From: Thermogemmatispora aurantia
GTDB taxonomy: Bacteria; Chloroflexota; Ktedonobacteria; Ktedonobacterales; Ktedonobacteraceae
DNA: 64,000 nt
Assembly: GCF_008974285.1 (NCBI RefSeq)
Contig: NZ_BKZV01000005.1
Span: 62,001-126,000 of the forward strand
Direction of reading: 5' to 3'
Shown here: positions 19,547-28,362 of the stretch, piece after piece
How the letters are laid out: each line of letters starts with the position of its first letter
Numbering within the stretch: the first letter of the stretch is position 1
Translations under genes and position numbers: made by a program
Notes under the pieces: generated by a model
The model's input: only the letters and a program-made list of their open reading frames with translations
Told to the model about the DNA's origin: nothing
The model's database searches: none

Positions 19547-19907
19547 CGAGTATGAAATGGCGGCTTCTCAGCCCTATCAGACGATCGGCCCCGCGGAGGC
19601 CAAAGAGCTGATGGCGCGCGGCGCCCGCGTGATCGATGTGCGTTGGCCTACTGAGTGGCAGCAGGGCCACATCCCCGGTGCCACACTTCTCCCTCTCAGT
19701 GGTATCTATGCATTCGGCCAGGCCCTACGGGAATTGCCTCTTTCCCCCTCGGAGGAGGTGATCTTCGTCTGCGCCGTTGGCCAGCGCAGCGCCATTGCCG
19801 CAGAGATCGCCTCTCTGCTTGGTTTCCAACAGGTCTATAATCTGGCTTCTGGCATGCATGGCTGGCTGCTTTCCGGCTATCCTGTCGAGCAGACCTCTTC
19901 TTCCTGA
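19536..19907 (+). CDS. Rhodanese-like domain protein
   Basis: Single-domain sulfurtransferase of 123 aa, cytoplasmic. VIDVRWPTEWQQGHIPGATLLPLS is the CH2A-type entry motif; the active-site Cys lies in the loop VCAVGQRSAIAA (about residue 83), followed by GFQQVYNLASGMHGWLLSGYPV. The loop length (CAVGQRS) fits small-sulfur-carrier rhodaneses rather than Cdc25-like ones. AAGGAG lies inside the upstream gene, 7 nt before the ATG, showing translational coupling. Confidence 0.9.
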   Translation: MSADEYEMAASQPYQTIGPAEAKELMARGARVIDVRWPTEWQQGHIPGATLLPLSGIYAFGQALRELPLSPSEEVIFVCAVGQRSAIAAEIASLLGFQQVYNLASGMHGWLLSGYPVEQTSSS

Positions 19908-19999
19908 CCGAAGAGGTGCCATCTCTCTGCCGCTATTATCCTTGGTGCATAGCTCATACTGTGGGTGAGTCCCTACCCATAAGGAAGGAGTAAGACCTT

Positions 20000-20773
20000 A
20001 TGCCTCTCTTGGAAGGAAAGAACGCGCTTATTTTCGGTGTGGCCAATCACCGCTCGATCGCCTGGGCCATCGCTCAGGCTCTGGCTGCTGAGGGCGCCCG
20101 ACTGGCTTTGACTTATCAGGAGCGCATGGAAAAGTTTGTGCGGGAGCTGGCCGAGAAGGTACCAGGTACACCGCTGATCCCCTGCGATGTGCAGAGCGAT
20201 GAGCAGCTCGATGCCGCTTTTGCTAAGGCGGCAGAAGTCTTTGACGGCGGCCTCGATATTTTGATCCATTCAATCGCTTTTGCCCCTAAAGAGGATATGG
20301 AAAATCCTTTCTGGCAGACCAGCCGTCAGGGCTTTTTGACCGCTCTGGATATCAGTGCCTATTCGCTGGTGGCTATGGCCCGGCGTGCCGTGCCTCTGAT
20401 GCAGGCGCGCGGCGGTGGAAGCATTCTGACGGCTACCTACATTGCCAGTGAGCGAGTGATGCCCAAGTACAATGTGATGGCCGTGGCGAAAGCCGCTCTG
20501 GAGTGTAGCGTGCGCTATTTGGCCTATGAGCTTGGCGCTTACAATATTCGCGTTAACGCCGTCTCCCCAGGACCTGTGAATACTCTGGCAGCGCGCGGTG
20601 TTCCTGGTTTTACGACGATGCGCGATCATATGACGGAGGTGGCTCCGCTACGCCGTAATATTGAGCAGAGCGAGATCGGCGATGCCTCGCTCTTTCTCTG
20701 CAGTCCGCTGGCACGAGGTATCACAGGCGAGGTGCTCTTCGTGGACGCTGGCTACCATATTATGGGAGCCTAG
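20000..20773 (+). CDS. fabI: Enoyl-ACP reductase (FabI type)
   Basis: NADH-dependent last step of the fatty-acid elongation cycle; the triclosan/isoniazid target family. 257 aa. Seen: GVANHRSIAWAIAQALA cofactor loop (about residues 13-29), HSIAFAPKEDM, and the Tyr-x6-Lys pair in KYNVMAVAKAALE (about 155-167), which separates FabI from ordinary SDRs (Tyr-x3-Lys). GPVNTLAARGVPGF is the substrate-binding loop. AAGGAAGGAG precedes the ATG. A strong terminator follows. Confidence 0.95.
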   Translation: MPLLEGKNALIFGVANHRSIAWAIAQALAAEGARLALTYQERMEKFVRELAEKVPGTPLIPCDVQSDEQLDAAFAKAAEVFDGGLDILIHSIAFAPKEDMENPFWQTSRQGFLTALDISAYSLVAMARRAVPLMQARGGGSILTATYIASERVMPKYNVMAVAKAALECSVRYLAYELGAYNIRVNAVSPGPVNTLAARGVPGFTTMRDHMTEVAPLRRNIEQSEIGDASLFLCSPLARGITGEVLFVDAGYHIMGA

Positions 20774-20928
20774 ACGCCCGCGGAGATCTGGATAGATCAA
20801 GCCTCGCTTGCGGCGCGTCAGAAGCTTTGAGTTCTCCTATGCAGGAGGCCTGCTAGTATGCAGGAGCCTGCTAGCTCTGGCTTAGCTGGCCTGGCGCTAA
20901 TCGACGGCGCAAGAGAGGCGACAAGAGA

Positions 20929-20953
20929 GGCACTCCCCAGCGAGGGGAGTGCC
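20929..20953 (+). terminator. Rho-independent terminator after fabI
   Basis: Ten-bp perfect stem GGCACTCCCC (20929-20938) / GGGGAGTGCC (20944-20953), 5-nt loop, then CTTGTTCTTCTT. It lies between fabI and the convergent protease gene. Confidence 0.85.
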
Positions 20954-21017
20954 CTTGTTCTTCTTGCTTCGTTATTGCTCCTCTTTCATCTACCGTCTGC
21001 TTATCTTTTCAATCTCC

Positions 21018-22976
21018 TCACTGCTCGATCCGTCGCACTGTTGGCGGCGGCGGTGCTGGCTCTCCGCAGGTACTGCAGTAGCGTGCGTGGGGGCGATTCA
21101 TGTGACCACAGGGCCAGGGACGCAGCTGCTCGGTAGGCGACTGACTTCCTGCGGCAATTGTTGGAGGGGCAGCTCGGCCTCCCGGGGACAGCCACGGCTG
21201 TCCTCTGATGCCAGCGTCTCGTGGAGGGCCGCCGAACGGTACCAGGGTGTTCTCATCCTCGGGGTCTGGCGAAGGATCAGAGGCAGAGGCAGATGCCACT
21301 CTCGCAGCTGGCGGAAGCTGTGAGGCTAGCCCAGAGACAGACGGCAGTGCAGCGGACGGGGAAAGCCCAGCGGGCTGGCTGCCAGGAACCGCTGGCCACG
21401 GCGCTCGAGAGCCGGGAACAGCAGACGGTCCCGTGGGAACTGGAGCCCTACCCGGGGCTTGTGGAAGCGGCGCTCCAGCCGGAAGCGAGGGATAGGGTGC
21501 AGGGGCCGATGGCCATGCCGACGGCGCGCTCTGACCCGGGGCTGCTGCATAGGGATAGCTCTGGCTGCCCGTGGCGTTCACCATTGGGGACATGCCCGCA
21601 GGCCGTCGCCGGCGTCTGAGCTGGAAGACGGCCCCCACCAGCAGCGCCGCTATGACTACAGCTCCCAAGCCCCCAGCCACTACGAGAAGCGGGGGCACAC
21701 CCAGCCCTTGGCCAGTAGCCGTCGCTAGCTGCTCGTGAGCAGCCTGCTGTCTGGCATAGTTCAGGTAGGGTATCACAGCCTTGAAAGCAGGATAGCGGGC
21801 TGCCAGAGCGGCAAATTCCTGAGCCGCGCGATGCCAATGGCCAGGAGCAGTGGAGGCATAATCGTTGAAGGCCTGGCTCCAGGCACTCTGGAACGGTCCC
21901 GGCGTGGTATTCAGCTGGAGGTTCTGGATCAAAGCTCGCGCGCTATTGCTGGCCTGCAGAAAGCTGGTACCTCCGGGAGTGCCAAAGCTGACAATACCTA
22001 CCACCTGGCCTTGACTATCAAGGGCCGGCCCACCGCTGTCGCCTTGTTCTACATTGCCCCCTACCTGGATGACCTGCGCCCCACTGTCGGTTGTCTTGAT
22101 CGAGCTGACAAAGATGCGATTCACCGATGAAGTCAGAAAGTCCGTCGGACGCATGCTGACATCGGCATTGCCCGGAAAACCGATAATGGTCAGGTTGTCC
22201 TGGACCTGAACAGCCGAGGAGTCACCGAGTTGGACACTTGGGGTATCCTCCATATTCACGTGGACGATGGCGACGTCCTTCTGATCCGGCGGGCTTTCTT
22301 GCTCAACACGGTCAACGCGGGCAAAATAGATGGCCGGCACATCGCGTAAACGGGTCGCACTTAACGGGCCACTATAGTCAGTGCTGAGGTAAACGGCGCT
22401 GAGTGGAGGATCATAGCTAGGCACAGAGGGGAATTGACCACTGAGCAAGGCTTGTTCCATCTGATCAGGGCTGAGCTGATTGCCGCGCGCCAGCGTGCTG
22501 TCGTAGTAGGTCGCTACGTCGGAGGCAGCCGCCTTGATTAGCACAGCATTGAGTTCATCGTTATGGGGAGGATTAATCACATGATCAGCTGTGAGTATAT
22601 CGCCGTGGGCGCTGATAAAGGTCCCCGTTCCAAGGGCAGCCAGGCCATAGCTGCCTCCATCGAGTGGAAAGGTCACACTGCGTCCACCAGAGAATTGGAC
22701 CGTGAGCCGTCCGTTTATTTGGGTGACGATGCGCACGACGGCAGGCCGGGCAATATCTACCGCTCTCACCACAGGGTCCTGGACATTGCCCCCTGGCACA
22801 CCATCGGCCTGCGCTGCCGACCCTCCCAGGGCCATCAGCAGGAGCACAGGCCCACAGATGAAGCAGAACATAACAACGAGCAGAGAAGGTAACCCTCGTG
22901 AGTTGGCCTTCCTCTCCCGCCTGTGGCTGCCGCTGGGTCCGACAGAGATAGTTGCATAGCAATTCATAGCAGGCAT
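21018..22976 (-). CDS. Membrane trypsin-like serine protease with C-terminal zinc ribbon
   Basis: About 652 aa from ATG 22976 (GGGGA upstream; the frame continues to 23015). N-terminal membrane anchor (about residues 32-55), then an extracytoplasmic S1C/trypsin-like domain: His in DILTADHV (about 134), Asp in KDVAIVHV (about 236), nucleophile Ser in EQGDSGGPAL (about 312). A second transmembrane helix (about 430-452, VVAGGLGAVVIAALLVGAVF, then RRRRR) leads into a long Pro/Ala/Ser-rich segment and a C-terminal zinc ribbon (CGHMNRPHARYCSTCGE), predicted cytoplasmic. No PDZ domain. The inside zinc ribbon joined to an outside protease suggests signalling across the membrane; inference only. Confidence 0.85.
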   Translation of the reverse strand: MPAMNCYATISVGPSGSHRRERKANSRGLPSLLVVMFCFICGPVLLLMALGGSAAQADGVPGGNVQDPVVRAVDIARPAVVRIVTQINGRLTVQFSGGRSVTFPLDGGSYGLAALGTGTFISAHGDILTADHVINPPHNDELNAVLIKAAASDVATYYDSTLARGNQLSPDQMEQALLSGQFPSVPSYDPPLSAVYLSTDYSGPLSATRLRDVPAIYFARVDRVEQESPPDQKDVAIVHVNMEDTPSVQLGDSSAVQVQDNLTIIGFPGNADVSMRPTDFLTSSVNRIFVSSIKTTDSGAQVIQVGGNVEQGDSGGPALDSQGQVVGIVSFGTPGGTSFLQASNSARALIQNLQLNTTPGPFQSAWSQAFNDYASTAPGHWHRAAQEFAALAARYPAFKAVIPYLNYARQQAAHEQLATATGQGLGVPPLLVVAGGLGAVVIAALLVGAVFQLRRRRRPAGMSPMVNATGSQSYPYAAAPGQSAPSAWPSAPAPYPSLPAGAPLPQAPGRAPVPTGPSAVPGSRAPWPAVPGSQPAGLSPSAALPSVSGLASQLPPAARVASASASDPSPDPEDENTLVPFGGPPRDAGIRGQPWLSPGGRAAPPTIAAGSQSPTEQLRPWPCGHMNRPHARYCSTCGEPAPPPPTVRRIEQ

Positions 22977-23015
22977 CCTGTCCCCAAGTTGAATATCATC
23001 GCACTGCCATAACAA

Positions 23016-23463
23016 GGTCTATCATAGCACAGAGATATGCCTGGCTCTCGATTTTTTGTCTTCCTGCACGGTCCAGGGACAACCCTTCCCTTTGCGCCTT
23101 TAAGCAGAGGGACCGCGCCTTCTCTCTAGATAGAACGCTCCGGCTGCCTGCTTCTTGGCAACCGAGATCTTTCTTAGGAGCATTATACAAGATAGATAGA
23201 CAAAGGGACACAAAGGGATAGAGCTAATACTTGCTGAAGGAGATCCTCATTCTATGAGAGGACGGAAAAGGTCTGGTGAGGAGGAAGCAAAGCACCTCAG
23301 AGGCATAGAGCGAAGCGAGGAAGAGCGGTATGCTGGTCCAGCGCCCCATCAGAGCGCAGCTCTCGCGTGGCAGCGGCCCTAGACGAAGAGCTTCGACGAG
23401 GTATATAATTGACGGATAATAGTTGGTCTTGCATTGCCGGCACAAAGGGGGAGAATACTGGCA
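23016..23463. other. Divergent intergenic region
   Basis: About 450 bp between the protease start and the small Cys4 gene. A TATAAT at 23404-23409 may serve the + strand gene. Minus-strand frames here lack support. Confidence 0.45.
23404..23409 (+). promoter_or_regulatory. Possible -10 element of the Cys4 gene
   Basis: TATAAT 54 nt before the GTG start of the next gene. No good -35 is evident. Confidence 0.35.
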
Positions 23464-23832
23464 GTGAGCAGCCATCCAATACCAGGCTCAGGCAACGGCG
23501 CTTCGGCCAGCGGCAGCTCTTTTTCACATCGGCGTGAAGGGCGCACGACGAACGGCGCTACACCAGCGTCAGTGTCACAGAGCGCCAGTGGACGCGGATC
23601 TGCTGGTTCGTTTGACCTCAACGGCCTCATTGCAGAGCTACGCGCCCTGTTTGAGCGAGACCGGCAGATAGCCAGCTTGCCCGATAGCACGCGTTGCGGC
23701 ATCTGCTATCTGCACTATCGCTTGAGCGAGCTGCGCTGGCGAGAAGAAGGCTTCTATATCTGTCATGAATGCGACCGCCTTCTAGGCCAGCAGCCGATGC
23801 CTATGTTACGCAAGCAGCAACGACAGGGCTAG
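23464..23832 (+). CDS. Small protein with C-terminal Cys4 zinc-finger-like motif
   Basis: About 122 aa from GTG 23464, preceded by AAAGGGGGAG; the frame is open back to 23434. The first 50 residues are Ser/Gly-rich and disordered-looking. The C-terminal half holds CGICYLHYRLSELRWREEGF followed by ICHECDR, two CxxC pairs that likely bind zinc. I know no function. It stands alone, 148 nt before the end of convergent def. Confidence 0.65.
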   Translation: MSSHPIPGSGNGASASGSSFSHRREGRTTNGATPASVSQSASGRGSAGSFDLNGLIAELRALFERDRQIASLPDSTRCGICYLHYRLSELRWREEGFYICHECDRLLGQQPMPMLRKQQRQG

Positions 23833-23979
23833 TCAACAGCGGTTCAGCCAGCCGGGTCGCACCATACGCACCATCTAAGCCGGCAGCTCTGCCTTGGACG
23901 AGTGCAAAGAGTAAGCAAAAGGGGGACCTGCGCCAGCATCGACATTCTGCCCTTGCTGGTGCAGGTCCTCTCGTCGGCC

Positions 23980-24483
23980 TTAGACTACCTCTGGTTCCGG
24001 CTCTTCGATCTCCCCTTCGCGCGCCGGACGCAGGTCTTCAGGACGATCGAGGCGGTCCAAAAAGAGGATGCCATCCAGGTGGTCAATCTCGTGCTGCAGA
24101 ATACGAGCAAACCAGCCCTCAGCATGGACCCTGATCGGCTTGCCCTCGACGCTCTGGCCTCTGACTACCACCTTTTCAGCTCGCCTGATGTTATCTCCTA
24201 CATAACCTGGAATGCTGAGGCACCCCTCGGTTCCCAGCGTCTCCCCCTCGGCTTTAATGATCTCTGGGTTGAAGACCGCCACTTTATGGTCCTCGTACTC
24301 AGCGACGAAGACACGGATCGACAAGCCGATCTGGGGAGCGGCCAGGCCAACCCCATGCGCGGCGTGCATGGTGTCAAACATGTCCTCCACCAGCCGCTTC
24401 ATGGAGGCATCAAAGCGATGCACCTTCTTGGCTTTTTGCCTCAAGATGGGGTTTTCAGCCGTGATGATCTTGCGAATCGCCAT
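23980..24483 (-). CDS. def: Peptide deformylase
   Basis: Removes the formyl group from nascent proteins. Start at 24483 (MAIRKIITAENPILRQ, 167 aa) after GGGAAAAGAG; the longer frame to 24543 adds no homology. The three family motifs are all present: GVGLAAPQIG (I), EGCLSIPG (II, metal Cys) and QHEIDHLDG (III, metal His pair and catalytic Glu). The acidic tail is short. Divergent from tilS with a 130-nt gap. Confidence 0.96.
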   Translation of the reverse strand: MAIRKIITAENPILRQKAKKVHRFDASMKRLVEDMFDTMHAAHGVGLAAPQIGLSIRVFVAEYEDHKVAVFNPEIIKAEGETLGTEGCLSIPGYVGDNIRRAEKVVVRGQSVEGKPIRVHAEGWFARILQHEIDHLDGILFLDRLDRPEDLRPAREGEIEEPEPEVV

Positions 24484-24612
24484 AGCTCTTTTCCCGAGAT
24501 GTATCCCGAATGAATTGCCACACAGCCACAGTCTGGCAGTCAATGTTATATAATTTGCGTATATATCCTATCACATGAGCATGCGATTATCCATAGACGG
24601 CGGAGGTGGGAC

Positions 24613-26100
24613 GTGGTATCTGCGCCAGCAAGCAGTGAGTGGCTCACGGCCAGGGTGGCCGCCTACATTGCTCGTCATGGCCTGCTTCCTCCTCAGAGTG
24701 AGATTGTCGTTGCTGTCTCGGGCGGGGCTGATTCGCTCTGTCTGCTCCATCTGCTGCGCTCGCTCTGTGGCGAGGGTAGACCCTTTCCCACGGTGCGTCT
24801 GTTTGCCGCTCACCTGAACCATCGCCTGCGCGGCCAGGCGAGCGAGCGGGATGCTCTCCATGTCGCCCGTCTGGTTTCAGCCTGGGGCATTCCTCTCACC
24901 ATCGGCAGCGTGGATGTCCCGGCGTTGGCGCGACGCGAGAAACGCTCCCTGGAGGAGGCCGCTCGTCTAGCTCGCTATGCTTTTCTGCGCGATGTGGCCC
25001 GGGGACGCCTCATCGCTGTCGCCCATCAGGCCGATGATCAGGTGGAGACGATTCTGCTCCATCTGCTGCGCGGCAGTGGCCTGGCGGGCCTGGTCGGCAT
25101 GGCTCCGCGTCAACAGGATATTATCCGTCCCTTACTGGAAGTGAGTCGGGCGGAGATTCTCGCCTACTGCCAGCAGCAGGGTCTCAAGCCCCTGGAAGAC
25201 GAGAGCAATCGCGATCCGCGATTCTTGCGTAATCGTGTGCGTCACGAGCTGCTGCCACTCCTTGAGCAGCTCAATCCGGGTATTCGCGAAACGCTGCGTC
25301 GCAGTGCCGAGGTCTTGCGCGTCGACCTAGAATGGATAGAAAGCTGCGTCTCGCAGAGTTGGTCAGCGGTGGTAACCGGCGCCAGTGCGGAGGAGGTAGT
25401 CATGACCCTGCCGGCGTTGCTCGCACAGCCGCTCAGTTTGCAGCGACACCTGCTACGCCGCGCCACGGCTTTGCTCTGCGGAGGCCAGTCTCCGTTAGAG
25501 CCGCGTCACTATGCTCTGCTAGAGGCCTTCCTGCAGCAGGCGCAGCGCTCGCGGGCGGAGCGCTCGTTAGATCTGCCTGGTCGGATTCAGCTGCAGGTAA
25601 GTGGGTCAACGCTACGCCTCTTCCACGGTCCTCAGAGTCGACAGGCGCGAGACACGGCTTTAGATGATGAGGTGCTCCTCTTGCCTGTCCCCGGGGAAGG
25701 CCAGGTTCCTGGCACCCCCTGGCGCGCTCGGGCAACGCTCCTGGCTCCTGATGTCGAGCAGGCAGCCCTGGAGGCTCTGGCGCGTGAAGACTGGGAGGCG
25801 CTCTGGCACCTTCTGCCACGGACACGCTATGTTGTATATATCGATGGTGAAGCCGCTGGCCCGCTGTTGCAGGTGCGCACGCGCCGGGCGGGCGATCGCA
25901 TTCAACCACTGGGTATGCAGCAGAGCCGTAAGGTCCAGGATGTGCTCGTCGATGCTCACGTTCCGCGCTCAGAACGGGATACCATCCCGCTCTTCTTCGC
26001 CGGCTCGCGCTGCATCTGGATCGCTGGCCACTGCCTGGCTGAGTCCGTTCGCCTCAGCCGTACTACCCGCCGCATTGTTCAGCTCAGCATCAGCCGCTAG
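24613..26100 (+). CDS. tilS: tRNA(Ile)-lysidine synthetase
   Basis: Modifies C34 of tRNA-Ile(CAU) to lysidine so that AUA is read correctly. 495 aa from GTG 24613 with GGAGGTGGG upstream. The ATP-pyrophosphatase P-loop SGGADSLCLLHLL is at about residues 36-48; LNHRLRG, AVAHQADDQVETILLHLLRGSG and RPLLEVSRAEIL are the N-terminal blocks; the middle (EDESNRDPRFLRNRVRHELLPLL) and C-terminal domain (RRAGDRIQPLGMQQSRKVQDVLVDAHVPRSERDTIPL) are complete. Just upstream of hpt (45-nt gap), the common tilS-hpt order. Confidence 0.95.
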   Translation: MVSAPASSEWLTARVAAYIARHGLLPPQSEIVVAVSGGADSLCLLHLLRSLCGEGRPFPTVRLFAAHLNHRLRGQASERDALHVARLVSAWGIPLTIGSVDVPALARREKRSLEEAARLARYAFLRDVARGRLIAVAHQADDQVETILLHLLRGSGLAGLVGMAPRQQDIIRPLLEVSRAEILAYCQQQGLKPLEDESNRDPRFLRNRVRHELLPLLEQLNPGIRETLRRSAEVLRVDLEWIESCVSQSWSAVVTGASAEEVVMTLPALLAQPLSLQRHLLRRATALLCGGQSPLEPRHYALLEAFLQQAQRSRAERSLDLPGRIQLQVSGSTLRLFHGPQSRQARDTALDDEVLLLPVPGEGQVPGTPWRARATLLAPDVEQAALEALAREDWEALWHLLPRTRYVVYIDGEAAGPLLQVRTRRAGDRIQPLGMQQSRKVQDVLVDAHVPRSERDTIPLFFAGSRCIWIAGHCLAESVRLSRTTRRIVQLSISR

Positions 26101-26145
26101 AGCGAGCGGCACTTTTTCATTGCTACTCTTCGGGAAGGGGAAACT

Positions 26146-26730
26146 ATGCACGAGGATATTGAAGAGATTCTCGTTACACAGGAGCAGATCAAGGCCAAGG
26201 TCAAGGAACTGGGGCACCAGATCACCCAGGATTATCAGGGCAAGAACCTGCTGCTCCTGGGGATTCTGAAGGGGGCCATTCCCTTCATCGCCGATCTCTC
26301 GCGCGCGATTGATATGCTGCACGAAATCGACTATATGGCCGTCTCTAGCTACGGCAATGCCACGCAGTCTAGTGGCGTGGTGCGCATCCTCAAGGATCTG
26401 GAAGGGCCAATCGATCAGAAGCATGTGTTGATCGTCGAGGATATTGTGGATAGCGGCCTGACGCTGCATTACATGCTGGACCTCCTGCGCCAGCGGCATC
26501 CACTGAGCCTGCGCGTCTGTACCTTGCTATATAAGGAGCGCGAACGCGCTAAGCCCCTGGAGCTGGCCTACATCGGCTTCCGTATCCCCAATCTGTTTGT
26601 GGTCGGCTACGGCCTCGACTATGCCCAACGCTATCGCAATTTGCCCTACGTCGGCGTGCTGAAGCCCGAGGTCTACCAGAACAACCAGAAACCAGAGCGC
26701 CAGCATAAAAGTCCAGCAGAAAGCAGCTAG
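26146..26730 (+). CDS. hpt: Hypoxanthine phosphoribosyltransferase
   Basis: Salvages hypoxanthine/guanine with PRPP. 194 aa. LLGILKGAIPFIADL (substrate-side loop), DYMAVSSYGNATQSSG (flexible catalytic loop) and the PRPP signature VLIVEDIVDSGLTL are clear, followed by the purine-binding CTLLYKERER and VVGYGLDYAQRYRNLPYVGVL. A strong ribosome site (GGGAAGGGG) precedes the ATG. Second gene of the tilS-hpt pair. Confidence 0.95.
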   Translation: MHEDIEEILVTQEQIKAKVKELGHQITQDYQGKNLLLLGILKGAIPFIADLSRAIDMLHEIDYMAVSSYGNATQSSGVVRILKDLEGPIDQKHVLIVEDIVDSGLTLHYMLDLLRQRHPLSLRVCTLLYKERERAKPLELAYIGFRIPNLFVVGYGLDYAQRYRNLPYVGVLKPEVYQNNQKPERQHKSPAESS

Positions 26731-26802
26731 CGCTTCCTTTCTCTCCCAGATCGCGATCGATCGCAAAATAGCGCACGCTTGGTGCAGAGGGAGCTTGCTT
26801 TG

Positions 26803-26811
26803 TGTTATAAT
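26803..26811 (+). promoter_or_regulatory. Extended -10 promoter of the AAA ATPase pair
   Basis: TGTTATAAT: a perfect TATAAT (26806-26811) with the extended-10 TG one base upstream. It lies 38 nt before the ATPase ATG, so the two-gene module has its own start. Confidence 0.6.
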
Positions 26812-26849
26812 TCCTCATAGGACCAGAAGGGCGTCCGAGGAGGAAGGCG

Positions 26850-28322
26850 ATGCAGATTACTGTTTGTAACCTCGGCCCATTGCGACGGGCAGAGATCGTC
26901 ATGAAGCCCCTGACGGTCTTTGTTGGGAAGAACAATACAGGCAAAACCTGGCTGGCCTATACGATCGCAGGCTCCCTCGGGCACTATAGCTGGAGCCGCT
27001 ACCTCAGCGCCTACTTGAGTGGGCAGACGCGCCAGAAGTATCGCCCCCTTGATCAGCTGGTACGACGCGTTGCCGAGCAGAGCAGCGGGTTCCTTGATCT
27101 GCTGGACTTCGCCGAGGAGCACGCCGAGCATTTCCTCAATGACCTGCTCCTGGGCGTACGGGAATGGCTGCCACTGTTCTTGGGCAGCGACCACGCGCGC
27201 TTCGAGGAGCTGACTCTGAGCATCGATATCGCAGCATTTAAGCCGGAGCTCCTCCGACGGCTGCTCCAGGCCAGCGTCAGCGACTATATCGGGGGAGACA
27301 AGGAGGATGCCCCTTTGAAAGCCTTGAAGGAGAGTGGAGAGGCCCGCCTCTACTTCTACCCAGGCCAGAATGTGAGCGAACGCCTTCCCCGTCGAGAAAT
27401 CGCGGGCTTTGTCAATGGCATCGTCTTCCGCGAGATCCTCCAGGCTTTCTGGCGCAATATCAGCTATTTCCCGACTGAGCGCAGCAGCATTATCTACGAG
27501 CGCTTTATCTCTTTACCTCCTTCAGCGAGGAACAAACGAGGCCACCGGACAACCGATACCAGAGGTTTGTTGGAGCGCTTGCTGACAGCCCTCTCAGAGC
27601 AATCACCGCGTCTCGTGCCTGTGCCCATCGCCGACTTCGTCGAGATCGTCTGGCGCTTCCATCGCCAGAGTAGCCTGAGTCCGAGCCAGCTACAGAACCA
27701 GGCTGCAGCCAGTCGCAGCCCTTATGTGGAGTTGGGCGCTCTTCTGCAAGAGGAGATTCTGGAGGGAACGCTCGACTTTACCCCCGCCGAAGCTGGAACG
27801 GCGCGCGAGATTCTGTTTTGCCCTACACCAATGGCCGCCTCTCCTGAGCCTACGACCCGAACAGAGCTGGAATTATCCGTCTCCTCCTCGATGGTGAAAG
27901 AGCTTTCCTCGCTGGCCCTCTATCTGCGCTATCTGGCTCGCCCGGGCGAGCTGCTCGTCATCGATGAGCCGGAAATGAACCTCCACCCGGAAGCTCAGGT
28001 CAAAATGATCGAGCTGCTGGCTATGCTGGTGAATGCCGGCCTGCATATCATGATGACCACCCACAGCACGTATATGATTGACCACTTGATCAATCTGCTG
28101 GCCGCCGCCAGACACCCGCAGGAGCGGCACGATGAGCTGGCCTCGCTCTTTTTCCTTCAGCGCAAAGAGGCCTTTCTCGCTCAGAATCAGGTCGCCGTCT
28201 ACCACATCCGCGACGATGGCGAGGCTGTCAATATCCTCGATGAAGAGGGCATTATCCACTGGCGCACTTTTAGCGAAGTGACGCGCCTCGTCGAGCGCAT
28301 CCACTTCGAACTGGCCGATTAA
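26850..28322 (+). CDS. AAA (ABC/SMC-type) ATPase of a two-gene module
   Basis: 490-aa ATPase of the AAA_15/AAA_21 kind (OLD-like, without TOPRIM). Walker A VGKNNTGKT (about residues 26-34); between, a helical insertion with YFPTERSSIIYERF typical of the group; signature-like VKELSSLALYLRYLARPGEL; Walker B LLVIDEPEMNLHPEAQ (about 367-382); H-loop MMTTHSTYMIDHLINLL. Ribosome site GGAGGAAGG before ATG 26850. Followed after 40 nt by a small gene with a nuclease-like motif. Such ATPase/effector pairs are common in phage defence (Septu, PARIS, Gabija and relatives), but I cannot assign it to any of these. Confidence 0.8.
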   Translation: MQITVCNLGPLRRAEIVMKPLTVFVGKNNTGKTWLAYTIAGSLGHYSWSRYLSAYLSGQTRQKYRPLDQLVRRVAEQSSGFLDLLDFAEEHAEHFLNDLLLGVREWLPLFLGSDHARFEELTLSIDIAAFKPELLRRLLQASVSDYIGGDKEDAPLKALKESGEARLYFYPGQNVSERLPRREIAGFVNGIVFREILQAFWRNISYFPTERSSIIYERFISLPPSARNKRGHRTTDTRGLLERLLTALSEQSPRLVPVPIADFVEIVWRFHRQSSLSPSQLQNQAAASRSPYVELGALLQEEILEGTLDFTPAEAGTAREILFCPTPMAASPEPTTRTELELSVSSSMVKELSSLALYLRYLARPGELLVIDEPEMNLHPEAQVKMIELLAMLVNAGLHIMMTTHSTYMIDHLINLLAAARHPQERHDELASLFFLQRKEAFLAQNQVAVYHIRDDGEAVNILDEEGIIHWRTFSEVTRLVERIHFELAD

Positions 28323-28362
28323 GGTGAGGGCGATCGCCCTTTAGGAAGGAAGCTGAGCAGCT

